Source of the DNA: Macrotis lagotis
Lineage: Eukaryota; Chordata; Mammalia; Peramelemorphia; Peramelidae
Direction of reading: 5' to 3'
Length of the DNA stretch: 64,000 nt
Assembly: GCF_037893015.1 (NCBI RefSeq)
Contig: NC_133661.1
Location: 221,923,193 to 221,987,192 of the forward strand
This document shows, piece after piece, positions 35,446-46,735 of the stretch. The translations under genes and the position numbers were made by a program. Under the pieces are notes generated by a model, which was not told the origin of the DNA, ran no database searches, and saw nothing but the letters and a program-made list of their open reading frames with translations. Every line of letters starts with the position of its first letter. The first letter of the stretch is position 1.

Positions 35446-36531
35446 ATGAGCAAGCAGAGAAAAAAGAGGAACACCATTGAGAAATATTTTGCATATGAGC
35501 CCAAGAAGAATCAAAATACTCAGTCTGAAGATGAGGAAGCACAAGCTCCTGCATTGAAAGACTCCAAGAAAAACAGAAATTGGGCTCAGGCTATGACAGA
35601 GCTCAAAAAAGAATTTGAAAATAAAATGAGGGAGTTAGAAGAAAAACTGGGAAAAGAAAGGGGAGAGAGATGCAGGAAAAACATGAAAATGAAGTCAGCA
35701 ACCTAGTCAAGGAAATCCAAAAGAATGCCAAAGAAAATAGCATGCTAAAAACCAGCTTAGGTCAAATGGATAAAACAGTTCAAAAAGTAATTGAGGAGAA
35801 GAATGCTTTAAAAAGCAAAATTGGCCAGATGGAAAAAGAGATAAGAAAACTCTCTGAGGAGAATAAATCCTTTAGACAAAGAATGGAATTCAGGGAGATT
35901 GATGAATTTACGAGAAACCAGGATTTATTACTTCAAAACCAAAAAAATGAAAAATTAGAAAAAATGTGAAACATCTCATTGAAAAAACAACTGATATGGA
36001 AAACAGACTTAGAAAGGATAATCTAAAAATTGTTGGAATACCTGAAAGTCAGGAAAAGAGCCTTGACATCATTTTCAAAGAATTACTACAGGAAAATTGC
36101 CCTGTTATTCTAGAAGCAGAGGGCAAAATAGAAATGGAGAGAATCCACCGATCCCCCCCCCCCAAGAAAGAGATCCCAAAAAACCAACCCCTAGGAATAT
36201 TATAGCCAAGTTCCAGAACTCCCAAGTCAAAGAGAAAATATTACAAGCAGCCAGAAGGACACAGTTCAAATATCGTGGAGCTGCAGTCAGGATCACACAG
36301 GACTTAGCAGCAACTACATTGGAAGCTCATAGGGCTTGGAATAGAATATACCGAAAGGCAAAAGAGCTTAGAATGCAACCAAGAATCAACTACCCAGCAA
36401 GGCTGAATGTCCTCTTCCAGGGAAAAAGATGGACTTTCAATGAACCAGGGGAATTAGAAATGTTCCTGTTGGAATGGCCAGAGCTGAACAGAAGGTTTGA
36501 TCTTCAGATACAGGACTTGGGTGAAGCATAG
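35446..36531 (+). pseudogene. HAL1 ORF1 (L1 ORF1p-like), frameshifted
   Basis: L1-type ORF1p: an N-terminal basic and acidic region starting MSKQRKKRNTIEKYF, a long coiled coil, an RRM-like part (NLKIVGIPES) and the C-terminal domain (ending RFDLQIQDLGEA, with IIAKFQNSQVKEKILQAA). Three single-base-type shifts break it, near 35660-35680, near 35960-35970, and in the C run at about 36150-36160. It therefore cannot make a full protein. The 5' region upstream is open in the same frame as the ORF1 start for about 217 codons (from 34795), which is more likely compositional than coding. Confidence 0.85.
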
Positions 36532-37039
36532 AGATTGGAGGAGAAGGGGAAAATATGAGGGACTTAATGATGATGAACTGCATGTATTCCTGCATAGAAA
36601 AATGACACTGACAATACTCATATGAACCTTCTCAGTTAATAGAGCAGGTAGAGGAGCTTTTATAGTTGAAGTACAGGAGAAAGCTGAATTTGAAGATAAA
36701 ATATGGTGTAAAAAATGGAGTCAATAGAAAAAAAGGGAAATGTAATGGGAGAAAGGAAAAGAAGAGGGGGAATAGGCCAAGATATCTCATATAAGTTTTT
36801 TCTTTATTACAATGAGCTATTGCAATGATATGGAAGGGGGGAAGGCAAGGGGGAATGAGGGACTCTTCGTTCTCATCAGAGGTGGCTAGGAGAGGAAACA
36901 GCATATATACTCAATGGGGTATAGGCATCTGGAGTAAGAAGTGGGGGGGACAGGGGGAAGGGGGGGATGTGAGTGATGGAAGAGAGGATGGACCATGGGG
37001 GGAGAATGGTCAGATATAACACATTTTCCTTTTTACTTC
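36532..37039 (+). other. HAL1 3' region, purine-rich part
   Basis: G- and A-rich sequence (for example GGAAGGGGGGAAGGCAAGGG) typical of L1-type 3' regions. No ORF2 sequence is present. Confidence 0.6.
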
Positions 37040-37176
37040 TTGCAAGGGACTGGGATTGGATGGCCTGTCCAGGACTATAGGGCCAGGTGGATGCTGGGAC
37101 TATGGGGTGGTGTGGGGGCTCGGGGCCTCTTGGCCCCAGGACCAGGGATCTGTCTGCTGCGCCACTCAGCTACCCT
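37040..37176 (-). repeat. SINE-like module A in the HAL1 3' region
   Basis: An antisense SINE-like stretch from TTGCAAGGGACTGGGATTGG to CTGCTGCGCCACTCAGCTAC. The landmark pieces (start 'TGCAAGG', end 'TGCGCCAC..AGCTACCC') line up with the common SINE in reverse, but with many G-rich substitutions. Confidence 0.65.
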
Positions 37177-37359
37177 ACAGCAGAGATAGAGTGAAAGGAG
37201 AGAGAAAATATAGTACATGGTAGTGGAGAAATAATAAAAGTAGGGAGTTGTGATCAGCAATGGCAATGGTGGAAAACTATGGAAGTAACTTTTGCCATGG
37301 ACTTACCATAAAGAATGTGATCCACCCGCGACAGAGTTGTTGGTGTTGGAACAAAGACT

Positions 37360-37530
37360 GAAGCACATTTTTTATTATTATTATTATTTGGGGTGGGGAT
37401 GCAAGGCAAATGGGGCTGTGTGGCCTGCTGGAGCCACATAGTAGGGTGATCTTTGGGTGTCTGAGGCCAGATTTGGACCCGGGTACTCCTGGCTCAAGGG
37501 CCAATGCTCTGTCCACCACCCATCCACCCC
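37360..37530 (-). repeat. SINE-like module B in the HAL1 3' region
   Basis: Preceded by a TTATTATTATTATTATT tail, then GATGCAAGGCAAATGGGGC, GTGTCTGAGGCCAGATTTGG and GGTACTCCTGGCTCAAGGG. Clear antisense SINE order. Confidence 0.75.
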
Positions 37531-37539
37531 TACTATTAT

Positions 37540-37716
37540 TACTATTTTATTTTGGGTCTATTTTTTTCTTTTTTTGGTTTTTGCAGGGCAGTGGGGTTGG
37601 GGTGGCTTGCATGTCACATGGCTGGGTGATTGTTTGGGGTGTATGGGGTCGGATATGGGCTCGGATGCTCCTGGCTCTAGGGCTGGGGCTCCATCCACTG
37701 CGCCACCTGGCCATAC
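37540..37716 (-). repeat. SINE-like module C in the HAL1 3' region
   Basis: Preceded by a T-rich tail and TTTTTGCAGGGCAGTGGGG, then CACATGGCTGGGTGATTG, and ends CCATCCACTGCGCCACCTGG. Another antisense SINE order, diverged from module B. Confidence 0.72.
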
Positions 37717-38824
37717 CTACAATTGTTACTATTATTTTTTTAATTTTAATGTTTTCTCTCCCCCCTTTACTTTATTGCTCAAGCAAGTCTATATTTTATG
37801 GGAGGAGGGGGTATTCTGTTTACTCTTAAACAACAATATTTTATTAATGCATAAAAAAATTATTTGTACAAAAAAAAAGAATAAATATTTTAAAAAAATA
37901 ATGGGTAAGCTAAGTCTGTTACTATATATGTTAACTAAAGCAACACAATCCAGCTCCATTAATTGAGTTATTTCAAATAGCCAACAAATACAAATATATT
38001 TAAATATGATTGTATTATATAAATACACTATCTCTCTCTGTGTATCTCACTCACATACCCACCCCCTCTCTCACCTTCCTAAAACACACACACACACAGA
38101 CACACCCCTTTCATAAAATTTGCCATAAAAGTCATGTTTACTTATTGTTTCCTTCATTTCATTTTTCTTAAGAGAAATAGAATTGTAGATGTATGGAATA
38201 TTCTACATATATTTCAACAAGCTAATTTCTGTTTGTAGCTACTCCTTAATGGAAACTTAGTTACTATGAGTTAACTCACATTTCCAAAATAATATAATTT
38301 ACAACTTTTGGGGATAACATGAATACAAAGTTAAGAGCAAAAATAGATGATCAAGAGAAAACTTAAACCAAAAGAACACTGAAAATATTCAAATATTATT
38401 TTCTCTCCCAACAAGGCAATGGAATACATAGCACAGCTCTAAGCATGTACACAATACATAAAGTCCTTTATAGAAATTATTTAGTAGAAACACAGGAAGC
38501 TATATAGTTGCAATTGCAAAGATTTTTTTTTGCCACAAAGAAACATTTATGTATCCAAGAAAGAAAAAAATAATACTATAGAATAAATGAACTTTTAAAA
38601 GTTTTATATTTATTCTAATGTGGCATATTTATTTTTAATCATAGAATGTCTATGTCTAAATGAGCTAAAAAGGAAAATAACCACAGAATCAATCTCTTCC
38701 ATATCTCTCTCAAAAACCCCTTAACTCCATAGAAAATCTGACACATGATAAACAAATCATAAAACACATAGCTAGCTAAAAAGATGTCTCAATTCTTGTA
38801 CTTACTGAGAATCTATGAACTGTG

Positions 38825-39530
38825 GAGAGTACCATCATCCTCCCAGTCAACCAGGATCACAAACCTTAGTATCATCTTCAACTTCTTACTCTCACTTTCT
38901 CCATATATCAAATCTCTTGCCAAATCCTATCATCTCTACCTCCACAATTTATCTCACATGCATCCCTTTCTCTCCATTCACCTACCTACCACTCTAGATT
39001 AAGCCCTTATCACCTTTTACCTAGACAACAGGAGCCTTCTACTTACTCTCTTTACTTCAAGATTCTACCCTCTCCAATCTATTCATTCAGTTGAAAAGAT
39101 TAATTTTTTCTAAAGCATAGTGAAGTCTTCTCTTAGTTGCTTAAAACTCTTCACAACTTAAGCCCTACCTATATTTTCAGTCTTCTTAAGAGCTTACTTC
39201 CCCTATCCCTTGTTTCACACACTAATATCCATCTAAGCCAGTGGGACTTCCTGTGGAATACAACACTTTCTTTAACACTCAGCCCAAATCCTGCCTTCTG
39301 CAAAACTACTTTATCAGGCTTCCCAGCTCCTTATGTCTTCCCCTTTCAGATGATTTTCAAATATTCTGTATAGATTTTGTGTGTATCTAATTATTTATAC
39401 ATTTGCTCCCTCATTGGAATGTAAGCTCCATGAGGTAAGAGACTGGGCTTTTTGCCTTTCTTTGTATTCCCAGTATATAACACTGTGCTTGATACATGTT
39501 AAACACTTAATAAATGTTTTCCTGACTTAT
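38825..39530 (+). repeat. L2 3' fragment
   Basis: L2-type text (ACCATCATCCTCCCAGTCAA early, TTGCTTAAAACTCTTCACAA mid) ends with ATTGGAATGTAAGCTCCATG and CACTTAATAAATGTTTTCC. Confidence 0.65.
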
Positions 39531-39609
39531 GTAAAATATAATAATTCATTCTATTTTCTGCTATAATTATTGGTAATTATTAAATGGATTTGGAGCACTT
39601 AAAAAACTG

Positions 39610-40055
39610 AAGAATTATAGAATTTTGTAACATTAGAAAAAGTCTTAGAGATTGTCTAAAACCCCCCAATCTAAAAAATGACAAAACTTTCAGCAACTTG
39701 TTCAAGGTCACCCAGTTAAACAGTAGCTTGGAGTGGGGATGGGGGGGGGATGAAGGGGGGAAACAGAAGGGAAAGCAGGGAGAGACTAGTTTGTCTGCCT
39801 GTTAAGCATTCTATCTCTAAGAAGGATTTTACCAATTTGAGGTTTCCTGGATGAGATTTGCATCTCACTGGCACAGGAAGCAATGCAATGAGAATTTGAT
39901 CTATAGCTTAGAGTATTGAAGAATTTCCTAGGCAATGAGAGGTCAAGTAACTTGTGTAGGGTCACAAGTTAGTATGCATTTTAAAGGCAAGTCTTAAACC
40001 CAAATATCCCTGATTCTGAGGCCAGCTCTCTGTACAATGTATAGCACTCCCTGAA
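39610..40055 (-). repeat. Two antisense MIR-like pieces
   Basis: 39610-39735 (TTAGAGATTGTCTAAAACC, ACTTGTTCAAGGTCACCC) and 39895-40055 (GCAATGAGAGGTCAAGTAAC, TTGTGTAGGGTCACAAGTTA). Both are diverged. A G-rich stretch (GGGGATGGGGGGGGGATG) lies between them at 39733-39765. Confidence 0.5.
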
Positions 40056-40299
40056 GTTTAAAGCTCTAAACAAACAAAAAAGTTAAATAAAATAATTTTG
40101 ATTATATTTGTTTAGTACAATTATAACTCTTCTTGAAAGGCAGATCCTGAATTATTAATATCATGACCTGAAATGAATAGAATCAAAGAAACAGAAAGAG
40201 CTAGAGAAAATTATGGTTTAAGAATTTTTCTAGTTCAACTCTCTCATTTCAACTAACCTGCTCAAAGGCATATAATTTAATATCCCAAAATAGATCTGG

Positions 40300-40458
40300 G
40301 GGTGGCTAGGTGGCATAATGGATAAAGCACTGGCCTTGGAGTCAGGAGTCCCTGAGTTCAAATCCGGCCTCAGACACTTAATAATTACCTAGCTGTGTGG
40401 CCTTGGGCAAGCCACTTAACCCCATTTGCCTTGCAAAAAAAAACAAAAAAAAAAACAA
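40300..40458 (+). mobile_element. tRNA-derived marsupial SINE with TSD
   Basis: Near-consensus copy (GTGGCTAGGTGGCATAATGG, then GAGTTCAAATCCGGCCTCAG). Perfect 16-bp duplications CCCAAAATAGATCTGG lie at 40284-40299 and 40459-40474. Among the clearest insertions in the window. Confidence 0.94.
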
Positions 40459-40517
40459 CCCAAAATAGATCTGGTTGAATTAATAATCTAAATTTTATAA
40501 TGTAAATGTAATATGTA

Positions 40518-40519
<2 letters not shown>

Positions 40520-40550
<31 letters not shown>

Positions 40551-40552
40551 TA
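40520..40552. repeat. (TA)n(CA)n microsatellite
   Basis: TATATATATATATATATA followed by CACACACACACA. A short compound repeat. Confidence 0.9.
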
Positions 40553-40635
40553 TAATGACAATTATCTCACACCATATGTAATTAAGCACGAAATGAAATT
40601 TACAAAAGTATAAGATGAAATCTTCCTTTACCTAC

Positions 40636-40746
40636 CTCTTTCTGTTGAAGTTGATTTCTATAATCTGCAGATTGCTGTTTTATTTGAAGCTCTGCTGCTT
40701 CATGCTTCTCTTCCAGATCAGTACAAAGCTTCTTAAGTCTCTCATT
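40636..40746 (-). CDS. TRIP11: TRIP11 exon 3
   Basis: The exon is 111 nt, 37 codons in phase 0-0, residues 69-105: [20 protein letters not shown] then [17 protein letters not shown]. The donor is GTAGGTAA. The acceptor tract is TTTTCCTCCCCTGTAG. An L1 ends about 30 nt upstream of the exon, so the branch point must lie in the retained flank or in the L1 tail. Exon loss would remove 37 residues of coiled coil without a frameshift. Confidence 0.96.
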
Positions 40747-40776
40747 CTACAGGGGAGGAAAATAGTAATTTTTTTT

Positions 40777-42065
40777 ATTGATTTTTATTAAAGATATTAT
40801 TTGAGTTTTACAAATTTCACCCAAATCTTACTTCCCACCCCCCACAGAAAGCAATCTGTCAGTCTTTTCTTTGTTTCCATATTGTACCTTGATCCAAATT
40901 GATTGTGATGAGAGAGAAAAATCATATCCTCAGAGAAGAGACAAGAATTCTAAGAGTTAACAAGATCAGACAATAAGATATCTGTTTTTTTCTAAATTAA
41001 AGGGAATAGTCCTTGAACTTTGTTCAAACTCCACAGCTCCTTAACTGGATACAGATGGCACTCTCCTTTGCAGACAGCCCAAAATTGCTCCCCATTGTTG
41101 CACTGATGGAATGAGGAAGTCCTTCAAGGTTGAACATCACTCCCATGTTGCTGCTAGGGTATACAGTGTTTTTCTGGTTCTGCTCATCTCACTCAGCATC
41201 AGTTCATGCAAATCCCTCCAGGCTTCCCTGAAATCCCGTCCCTCCTGGTTTCTAATAGAACAATAGTATTCCATGACATACATTTACCACACTTTGCTAA
41301 GCCATTCCCCAATTGAAGGACATTTACTTGATTTCCAATTCTTTGCCACCACAAACAGGGCTGCTATAAATATTTTTGTACAAGTAATGTTTTTACCCTT
41401 TTTCTTCATCTCTTCAGGATATAGACCCAGTAGTGGTATTGCTGGGTCAAAGGGTATGCACATTTTTGTTGCCCTTTGGGCATAGTTCCAAATAGCTCTC
41501 CAGAAGGGCTGGATGAGTTCACAGCTCCACCAACAGTGTAATAGTGTCCCAGATTTCCCACAACCCTTCCAACAATGATCATTATCCTTTCTGGTCATAT
41601 TGGCCAATCTAAGAGGTGTGAGGTGGTACCTCAGAGAAGCTTTAATTTGCATTTCTCTAATAATTAAGGATTTAGAGCATTTTTTCATATGGCTATGAAT
41701 TGCTTTGATCTCCTCATCTGTAAATTGGCTTTGCATATCTTTGACCATTTGTCAATTGGGGAATGGCTTTTTGTTTTAAAAATATGACTCAGTTCTCTGT
41801 ATATTTTAGAATGTCAGAATCATTAGTTGTAGAGATTGTTTCCCAATTTACTACATTTCTTTTGATCTTGGTTACAGTGGTTTTATCTGTGCAAAAGCTT
41901 TTTAATTTAATGTAATCGAAATCATCTAATTGGTTTTTGGTGATGTTCTCCAACTCTTCCTTAGTCATAAACTGCTCCCCTTTCCATAGATCTGACAGGT
42001 AAACTAGTCCTTGATCTTCTAATTTGCTTATAGTATTGTTTTTTTATGTCTAAGTCCTGTAGCCA
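40777..42065 (-). mobile_element. L1, 5'-truncated, same sense as TRIP11, with TSD
   Basis: Encodes ORF2 C-terminal text (FTDEEIKAIHSHMKKCSKSL, then NDHCWKGCGKSGTLLHCWW and CIPFDPAIPLLGLYP) in one 154-codon open stretch, then a 3' UTR and A-rich tail. Flanks of 19 bp (gaaaat-ag-taatttttttt at 40758-40776 and gaaaat-ga-taatttttttt at 42066-42084) differ only by AG/GA. The 3' end lies just upstream of the TRIP11 exon 3 acceptor. Confidence 0.88.
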
Positions 42066-42419
42066 GAAAATGATAATTTTTTTTAAAAAATGTCTAAGTA
42101 ATAAATATTAAGACACTATTCTATATTAAATTAATGTTCAAGGTAGTTATTTTTTATATAAAGACTCATTCAAAACTTAATAAAATTGTATACCATATCA
42201 AGGTTACAAAAGCAAAAAACAACATGCTTCTAACTGGCTGAATTTTGAAGCAAAGTTTAAAGCTAAATAAATAATTGTTAATATGGCAGCTTATTTTATA
42301 TACTTCTAGACAGAACAGTTAACAAATTATGTTAGATGAATGGAATATGTTTAATAAATTATTATGTATATAAAAAGATATTTACAAGTCAGATCAAAAA
42401 TATGAATACATTAATTGTA

Positions 42420-44180
42420 TAAAATTCATCTAGAGGAATAAAAATCAAGAATATCAAGGAAATCAACTTTTAAAAAAAGAAGGAAGGAGGCCTAGTAATA
42501 CCAGATCTCAAACTATACTACAAAACAGTAATCATAAAAAAAAATCTAGGGGCAGCTATGTAGTACAGTGCATAAAGCACCAAACCTGGAGTCAAAAGGA
42601 CCTGAGTTCAAATTTGACACAATTGACACCCAACTGCGTGATCCTGGACAAGTCACTTAACCCCAACTGCCTTACCAAAATAAAAACAACAACAACAACA
42701 ATAATAAAGAGTTTTTTAAAAATCTAATACTGGGTAAGAAATAGAGTGTTTGATCAATGGACTAGATTAGGAACACAATATTCAGACATAAATGACCATA
42801 GTAATCTAGTGTTTGATAAACTCAATGATCTAAGATATTGAGCTAAGAACTCACTAACAAAAAAATGCTGAGAAAACAAGCAAGCAATCTGGCAAAAAAA
42901 TCAGGCACTGACAAATACCTCACACCATATACTAAGACAAGCTCAAAATGGATACATGATTTAGATATAAAAGGTGATATCCAATGGATTGTGGAAAAAA
43001 ATACTTGTCAGATCTATGGAGTCTGAAAGAGTTCATGGCCAAACAAAAAAAGATAGAGAAGATTGCAAGAGGTAAAACGGATAATTTTGATGACACTAAA
43101 AAAAATTTTGCACAAACTGTAGTCAAAATTAAGGAAACTACAAGACAAAAAAAAATTACAGCAAGTTTCTCTAATAAAGTTCTCATTTCTCAAATAGATA
43201 AAGAACTGAGCAAAATTTATTTTAAAAAAAAATCATTCCTCCATTAAGTGTTCAGAGGATATGAATTGGCAGTTTTCAGAAGAAATCAATGCAATCAAAA
43301 GTCACATAAAATAATGCTCTAAATCATTACAGAAATTTAAATTAAAACAGTTAGGAAATACCACTTTACACCCATCAAATTGGCTAATATGAAAGAAAAG
43401 AAAAATGACAATTGCTGGAGAAGATATAAAAAAGGAGAGACAATGATGCATTGTTAGTGGAGTTGTAAACTTGTTCAACCATTCTGGAGAATAATTTGGA
43501 ACTGTGTCCAAAGAGTTATAAAACTGTTCATTCCCTTTAACCCAGCAACACCACAGTTCAAAGAAAAAGAAAAAGGACCCAAAAATATTTATTGCAGTTC
43601 TTTCTGTGGGTGCAAAGAATTAATTATTGAGAAGATGCCCATCAACTAGTGAATGACTGAACCAGCTATGACATATAACTGGAATGGAATACTACAGTGT
43701 TATAAAAAATGACAAAAGAGAAAACTATCTTTGCATGTAGTTGGAAAAATAAATTTATATTAAAAAAAAAGAAATGACAGAGGAGAAAAATTTAGGAATA
43801 TTTATGAGCTGCTGCAAAGTGAAGTGAGCAGAACTACGAGAATATTGTGCACAGTCATATCAAAAATATTGTGCACACTAATATCACTATTGTAATGCTA
43901 CCTACTCTGATCAATGCAACAATCCATGAAAATTACAAAGAATGATAGAAAATACTAAAACCTCTAAACTGACAAACTCTGAGCACAGACTGAAATTTTT
44001 TTTCACTTTGTTTTCTTGTTTTTCTTTTTGCAACTACTGTAGAAATGTTTCACATGACTTCATATGTAATTTGAGTATTGCATTTCTTGCTTTTATAATG
44101 AGTATAGGAGAAGACAGATAGAGGGAGACAGATTTCGAACAGGAAATAATTTTTTTAAATGAATAAACAAACTTAAAACT
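42420..44180 (+). mobile_element. Older L1 ORF2 and 3' fragment, interrupted by a SINE
   Basis: Starts in ORF2 text (GCCTAGTAATACCAGATCTC), runs through AAATTGGCTAATATGAAAG and TTGTTAGTGGAGTTGTAAAC near the ORF2 end, and finishes in a 3' UTR ending near 44180. A short second tail (43728-43770, TATCTTTGCATGTAGTTGG then A-rich) suggests an extra insertion or rearrangement inside it. Multiple stops. Confidence 0.7.
42549..42717 (+). mobile_element. tRNA-derived marsupial SINE inside the L1
   Basis: GGGGCAGCTATGTAGTACAG, then GAGTTCAAATTTGACACAAT and an AACAACAACAACAACAATAA tail. Flanks AAAAATCTA (42540-42548 and 42718-42726) are the 9-bp duplication. The L1 text continues on both sides. Confidence 0.85.
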
Positions 44181-45508
44181 TTATTATCATCTACCTCAGA
44201 CTTGCTCAAATGATTTGTTGACACCCAAGCAGGATAAATAACAATTCTTTGGCATTTTCCAAATGTGATAATCACAAGAGTAATGCATCAGTTCTTTAAA
44301 AATTCATAGCAGTTAAAGTACTAAATCACTCAAGAGACACAAAAAAACCTTATATTTTCAAAGACCTCTAAATAAAGAGGTCTACAAACCTTTTTTGTTA
44401 ATCCATTCTAGAGATCAACAATATTGTCAGTATTTCCTTCATTTTGATGGATTCATGAATTCATGGAATTTCTCCACTCTACTGCAATTGCACACACCTT
44501 CATAATGTGTGATTTTCATGGTCTTCCCTAAACCCTGCATAGTGGACCTACCCAAAGTGCTGAAAATCCTCCTTTCTATTTTTTTTTCATATTTTTGCAG
44601 ATACCATTACAATACTCACTAATGTCCACCTCATTTCTTTTTCCAAACATAAATGTTCTTGGTTCATGTCTTTTATGCCACTTTTCTGCATGCATCATTG
44701 CTAATATGATATAGTTTATATAAATAATCTGTCTTTCCACTGTCCCTTCAGTTACATGCAATTCTAATCTTTTATTATGATGTTCAAAAATTTGAAGACA
44801 CATCAGAACAATAAGGACGTTAAACTATGTATTAGTAATAAGAGATATCTGAGATCAAAGAAAGCCTGACACAGTTCTCAAATGTGATCCAGCACACTCT
44901 TCCCATTCATTTCTTGATCTACTTAACTCTCAATTTGTAGTTAGTTGCCTAAGATAGTTATACTACTGATGGAATAGCTCAACAGTATGATTTCCTTCTA
45001 TCTACAGGGGTGAATAAACCAGAGAATAATTGATCATTTAAATCTCATATTTGAAAACTATATCTTTCTCAGGCTAAGTAACCAGAGGTCTGCCAAATTT
45101 TCTTCACAAATTCTTTTAATTTCTATAATCACTTTGTGGCTTTTTTAAAAAAATATTTCCAAGTTATCAACACTACTCTTAATCACAGCCCACAAAACAC
45201 ATAGACTAATAAGTTTTGACTAATTCCAAGAAAACTAACTTGCAGCTTCAACAATTTCTATTCCAATGCACTTAAATAATATCCTTTCATTTTTTAAGAT
45301 AGGAAAAAACTTAAAAAAAAGCCCAAAAAGCAGAACTATATTTTCAAACGTTAATTTGAGCTAAGAACAGTAAACATTAAGAATATGAAAAAAGTTTTCT
45401 TCATTCATAGGAACCAAGTGAAGCTGATTTTCTCTTATTCTCAAAGTAGTATATGAATGAAATATCATAAGAAATCACATCTCAATAATATTCACATCAG
45501 GGATTCTT

Positions 45509-45661
45509 TTTTTTTAAAGTTTTTGCAAGGCAATGCGGTTAAGGGTGTTGCCCAAGGCCATACAGCTAGGTAATTATTAAGTGTCTGAGGCTAGATTTGA
45601 ACTCAGGTACTCCTGACCCAGGGCCAGTGCTCTGTTCACTTTGCTACCTAGCCACCCCCAT
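45509..45661 (-). mobile_element. tRNA-derived marsupial SINE, antisense, with TSD
   Basis: Runs from a TTTTTTTAAAGTTTTTGCA end to TTGCTACCTAGCCACCCCC. Perfect 13-bp flanks ATCAGGGATTCTT lie at 45496-45508 and 45662-45674. Confidence 0.92.
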
Positions 45662-46029
45662 ATCAGGGATTCTTGATGTGGAATTTTTAATTTTAATTAA
45701 ATAATCTGAAATTATTTGTTAACATTTTGATAACTATTTCAATAAAATTTCTTTAGTAGTCTTATTTATCTTGTTTTATGCATTTAAAAACATTATTCTC
45801 GAAGAGATTTACAGGGCTCACCAGAATGTCAAAGGAGTCTATAATACAAAAAAATTAAGAACCTTGTTATATATGTGATCACTTCCCATATCTTGACAAC
45901 AATATGCTCAATTATCATTAGTGACATTGCATTTTGTAGTAATACTGGGGTCAGTAATGTGAAGATAAACATTATTTAAAAAGAGGAAATGAACTAAGCT
46001 CAAACTGTTGAAAAATCTTTAATTCTTAC

Positions 46030-46106
46030 CTCTGATCTCAGGGTTGTGTGAATGGCTTCAATTTCCTTCATCCTAGAACTGGATATTTGGAATTCAGCTG
46101 TAGTAT
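46030..46106 (-). CDS. TRIP11: TRIP11 exon 2
   Basis: The exon is 77 nt. With the last base of exon 1 it reads DTTAEFQISSSRMKEIEAIH then TTLRSE (residues 43-68). The acceptor is TGTTTTTTCAG and the donor is the canonical GTAAGAAT. The C-terminal half (KEIEAIH.TLRSE) matches human, and the first half is diverged. It starts the coiled-coil region after the ALPS segment. Confidence 0.94.
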
Positions 46107-46556
46107 CTGAAAAAACAATAGATCCTACATGTTTTAATCATTGCTAAATGAAAGCAAAAACCTAAATTTTAATTAACTACTTCAGATCTAATTTAGAGGC
46201 AGAACTAACTTGGTGTGCTTTCTACTGTATCACAACAGTACAACCTTTTACTGAGTAATTTTAAAATCACAGAATGGTCATGAGACAAAAACCTTAAAGT
46301 CAATCACAACTTTGGCAATGTCTCCATAAGATTCTCCTTTATGATATGAATGAATTAAAGACATTACCTTAGTCTGATGTACCTAACACTTGTAGAAATT
46401 TTTAACACTACACATGGATAAAATACCTTGGATTGCCTCCCCCCTTAATTGTAGATTCTCAAATAATTCTGGTAATCATAAATACCATAACTGTAACTAA
46501 CACTGAACTCCAATGTACAAGGTCAATAGTATGAATGCCAGAATTGACTTTAGTAC

Positions 46557-46735
46557 TTATGTCAAACTCAGACTTGCCAGCCACATATTGACCTAGAAAA
46601 CTACAAAGTAACATTAACTATTTTGTACAAAATTTCTATAAATCTATGTCCTATATTTTGTTAATCATTTCCCAATTACATTTTAATCTGGCTCAGTCTC
46701 ATCTCAAACTTTTACAGCAAGTCTGACACCTGACA
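46557..46735. repeat. Possible hAT-type MITE
   Basis: 179 bp between the imperfect 8-bp flanks TTTAGTAC (46549-46556) and TTTAGTAT (46736-46743), the length of hAT target duplications. The ends are partly inverted: GTCAAACTCAGACTTGC on the left and, reversed, GTCAGACTTGC on the right. No transposase. An element of similar style lies at 29025. Confidence 0.45.

Larger units (their letters stand above)
34804..37897 (+). mobile_element. HAL1 (half-L1) retrotransposon, full length with TSD
   Basis: A 3094-bp insertion bounded by perfect 12-bp duplications ATAATGGGTAAG (34792-34803 and 37898-37909). It starts GGGGCGGAGCCAAGATGG, the typical start of marsupial L1-type elements with a YY1-like motif, and continues as a GC-rich 5' region of about 640 bp. 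It then has a single ORF1 (35446-36531), a purine-rich region, three SINE-like modules and an A-rich end. No reverse transcriptase or endonuclease frame exists anywhere in it, which defines a half-L1 that needs L1 proteins in trans. It is antisense to TRIP11. Confidence 0.88.
34493..40635. other. TRIP11 intron 3
   Basis: This 6.1-kb intron is half occupied by the HAL1 insertion (34804-37897). It also contains a CA tract near 38085, an L2 3' end (38825-39530), antisense MIR-like pieces (39610-39735, 39895-40055), a SINE (40300-40458) and a short TA/CA microsatellite (40520-40552). The stretch 38110-38820 shows nothing recognised. Confidence 0.65.
40747..46029. other. TRIP11 intron 2
   Basis: This 5.3-kb intron contains a sense L1 (40777-42065), a second older L1 (42420-44180) with a SINE inside it, and an antisense SINE (45509-45661). 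The stretches 44190-45480 and 45680-46020 are AT-rich with nothing recognised. Confidence 0.6.

Noticed and set aside
37254..37966. Several overlapping frames of 60-169 codons
   Set aside because: They fall in the SINE-like modules and T-rich tails of the HAL1 3' region.
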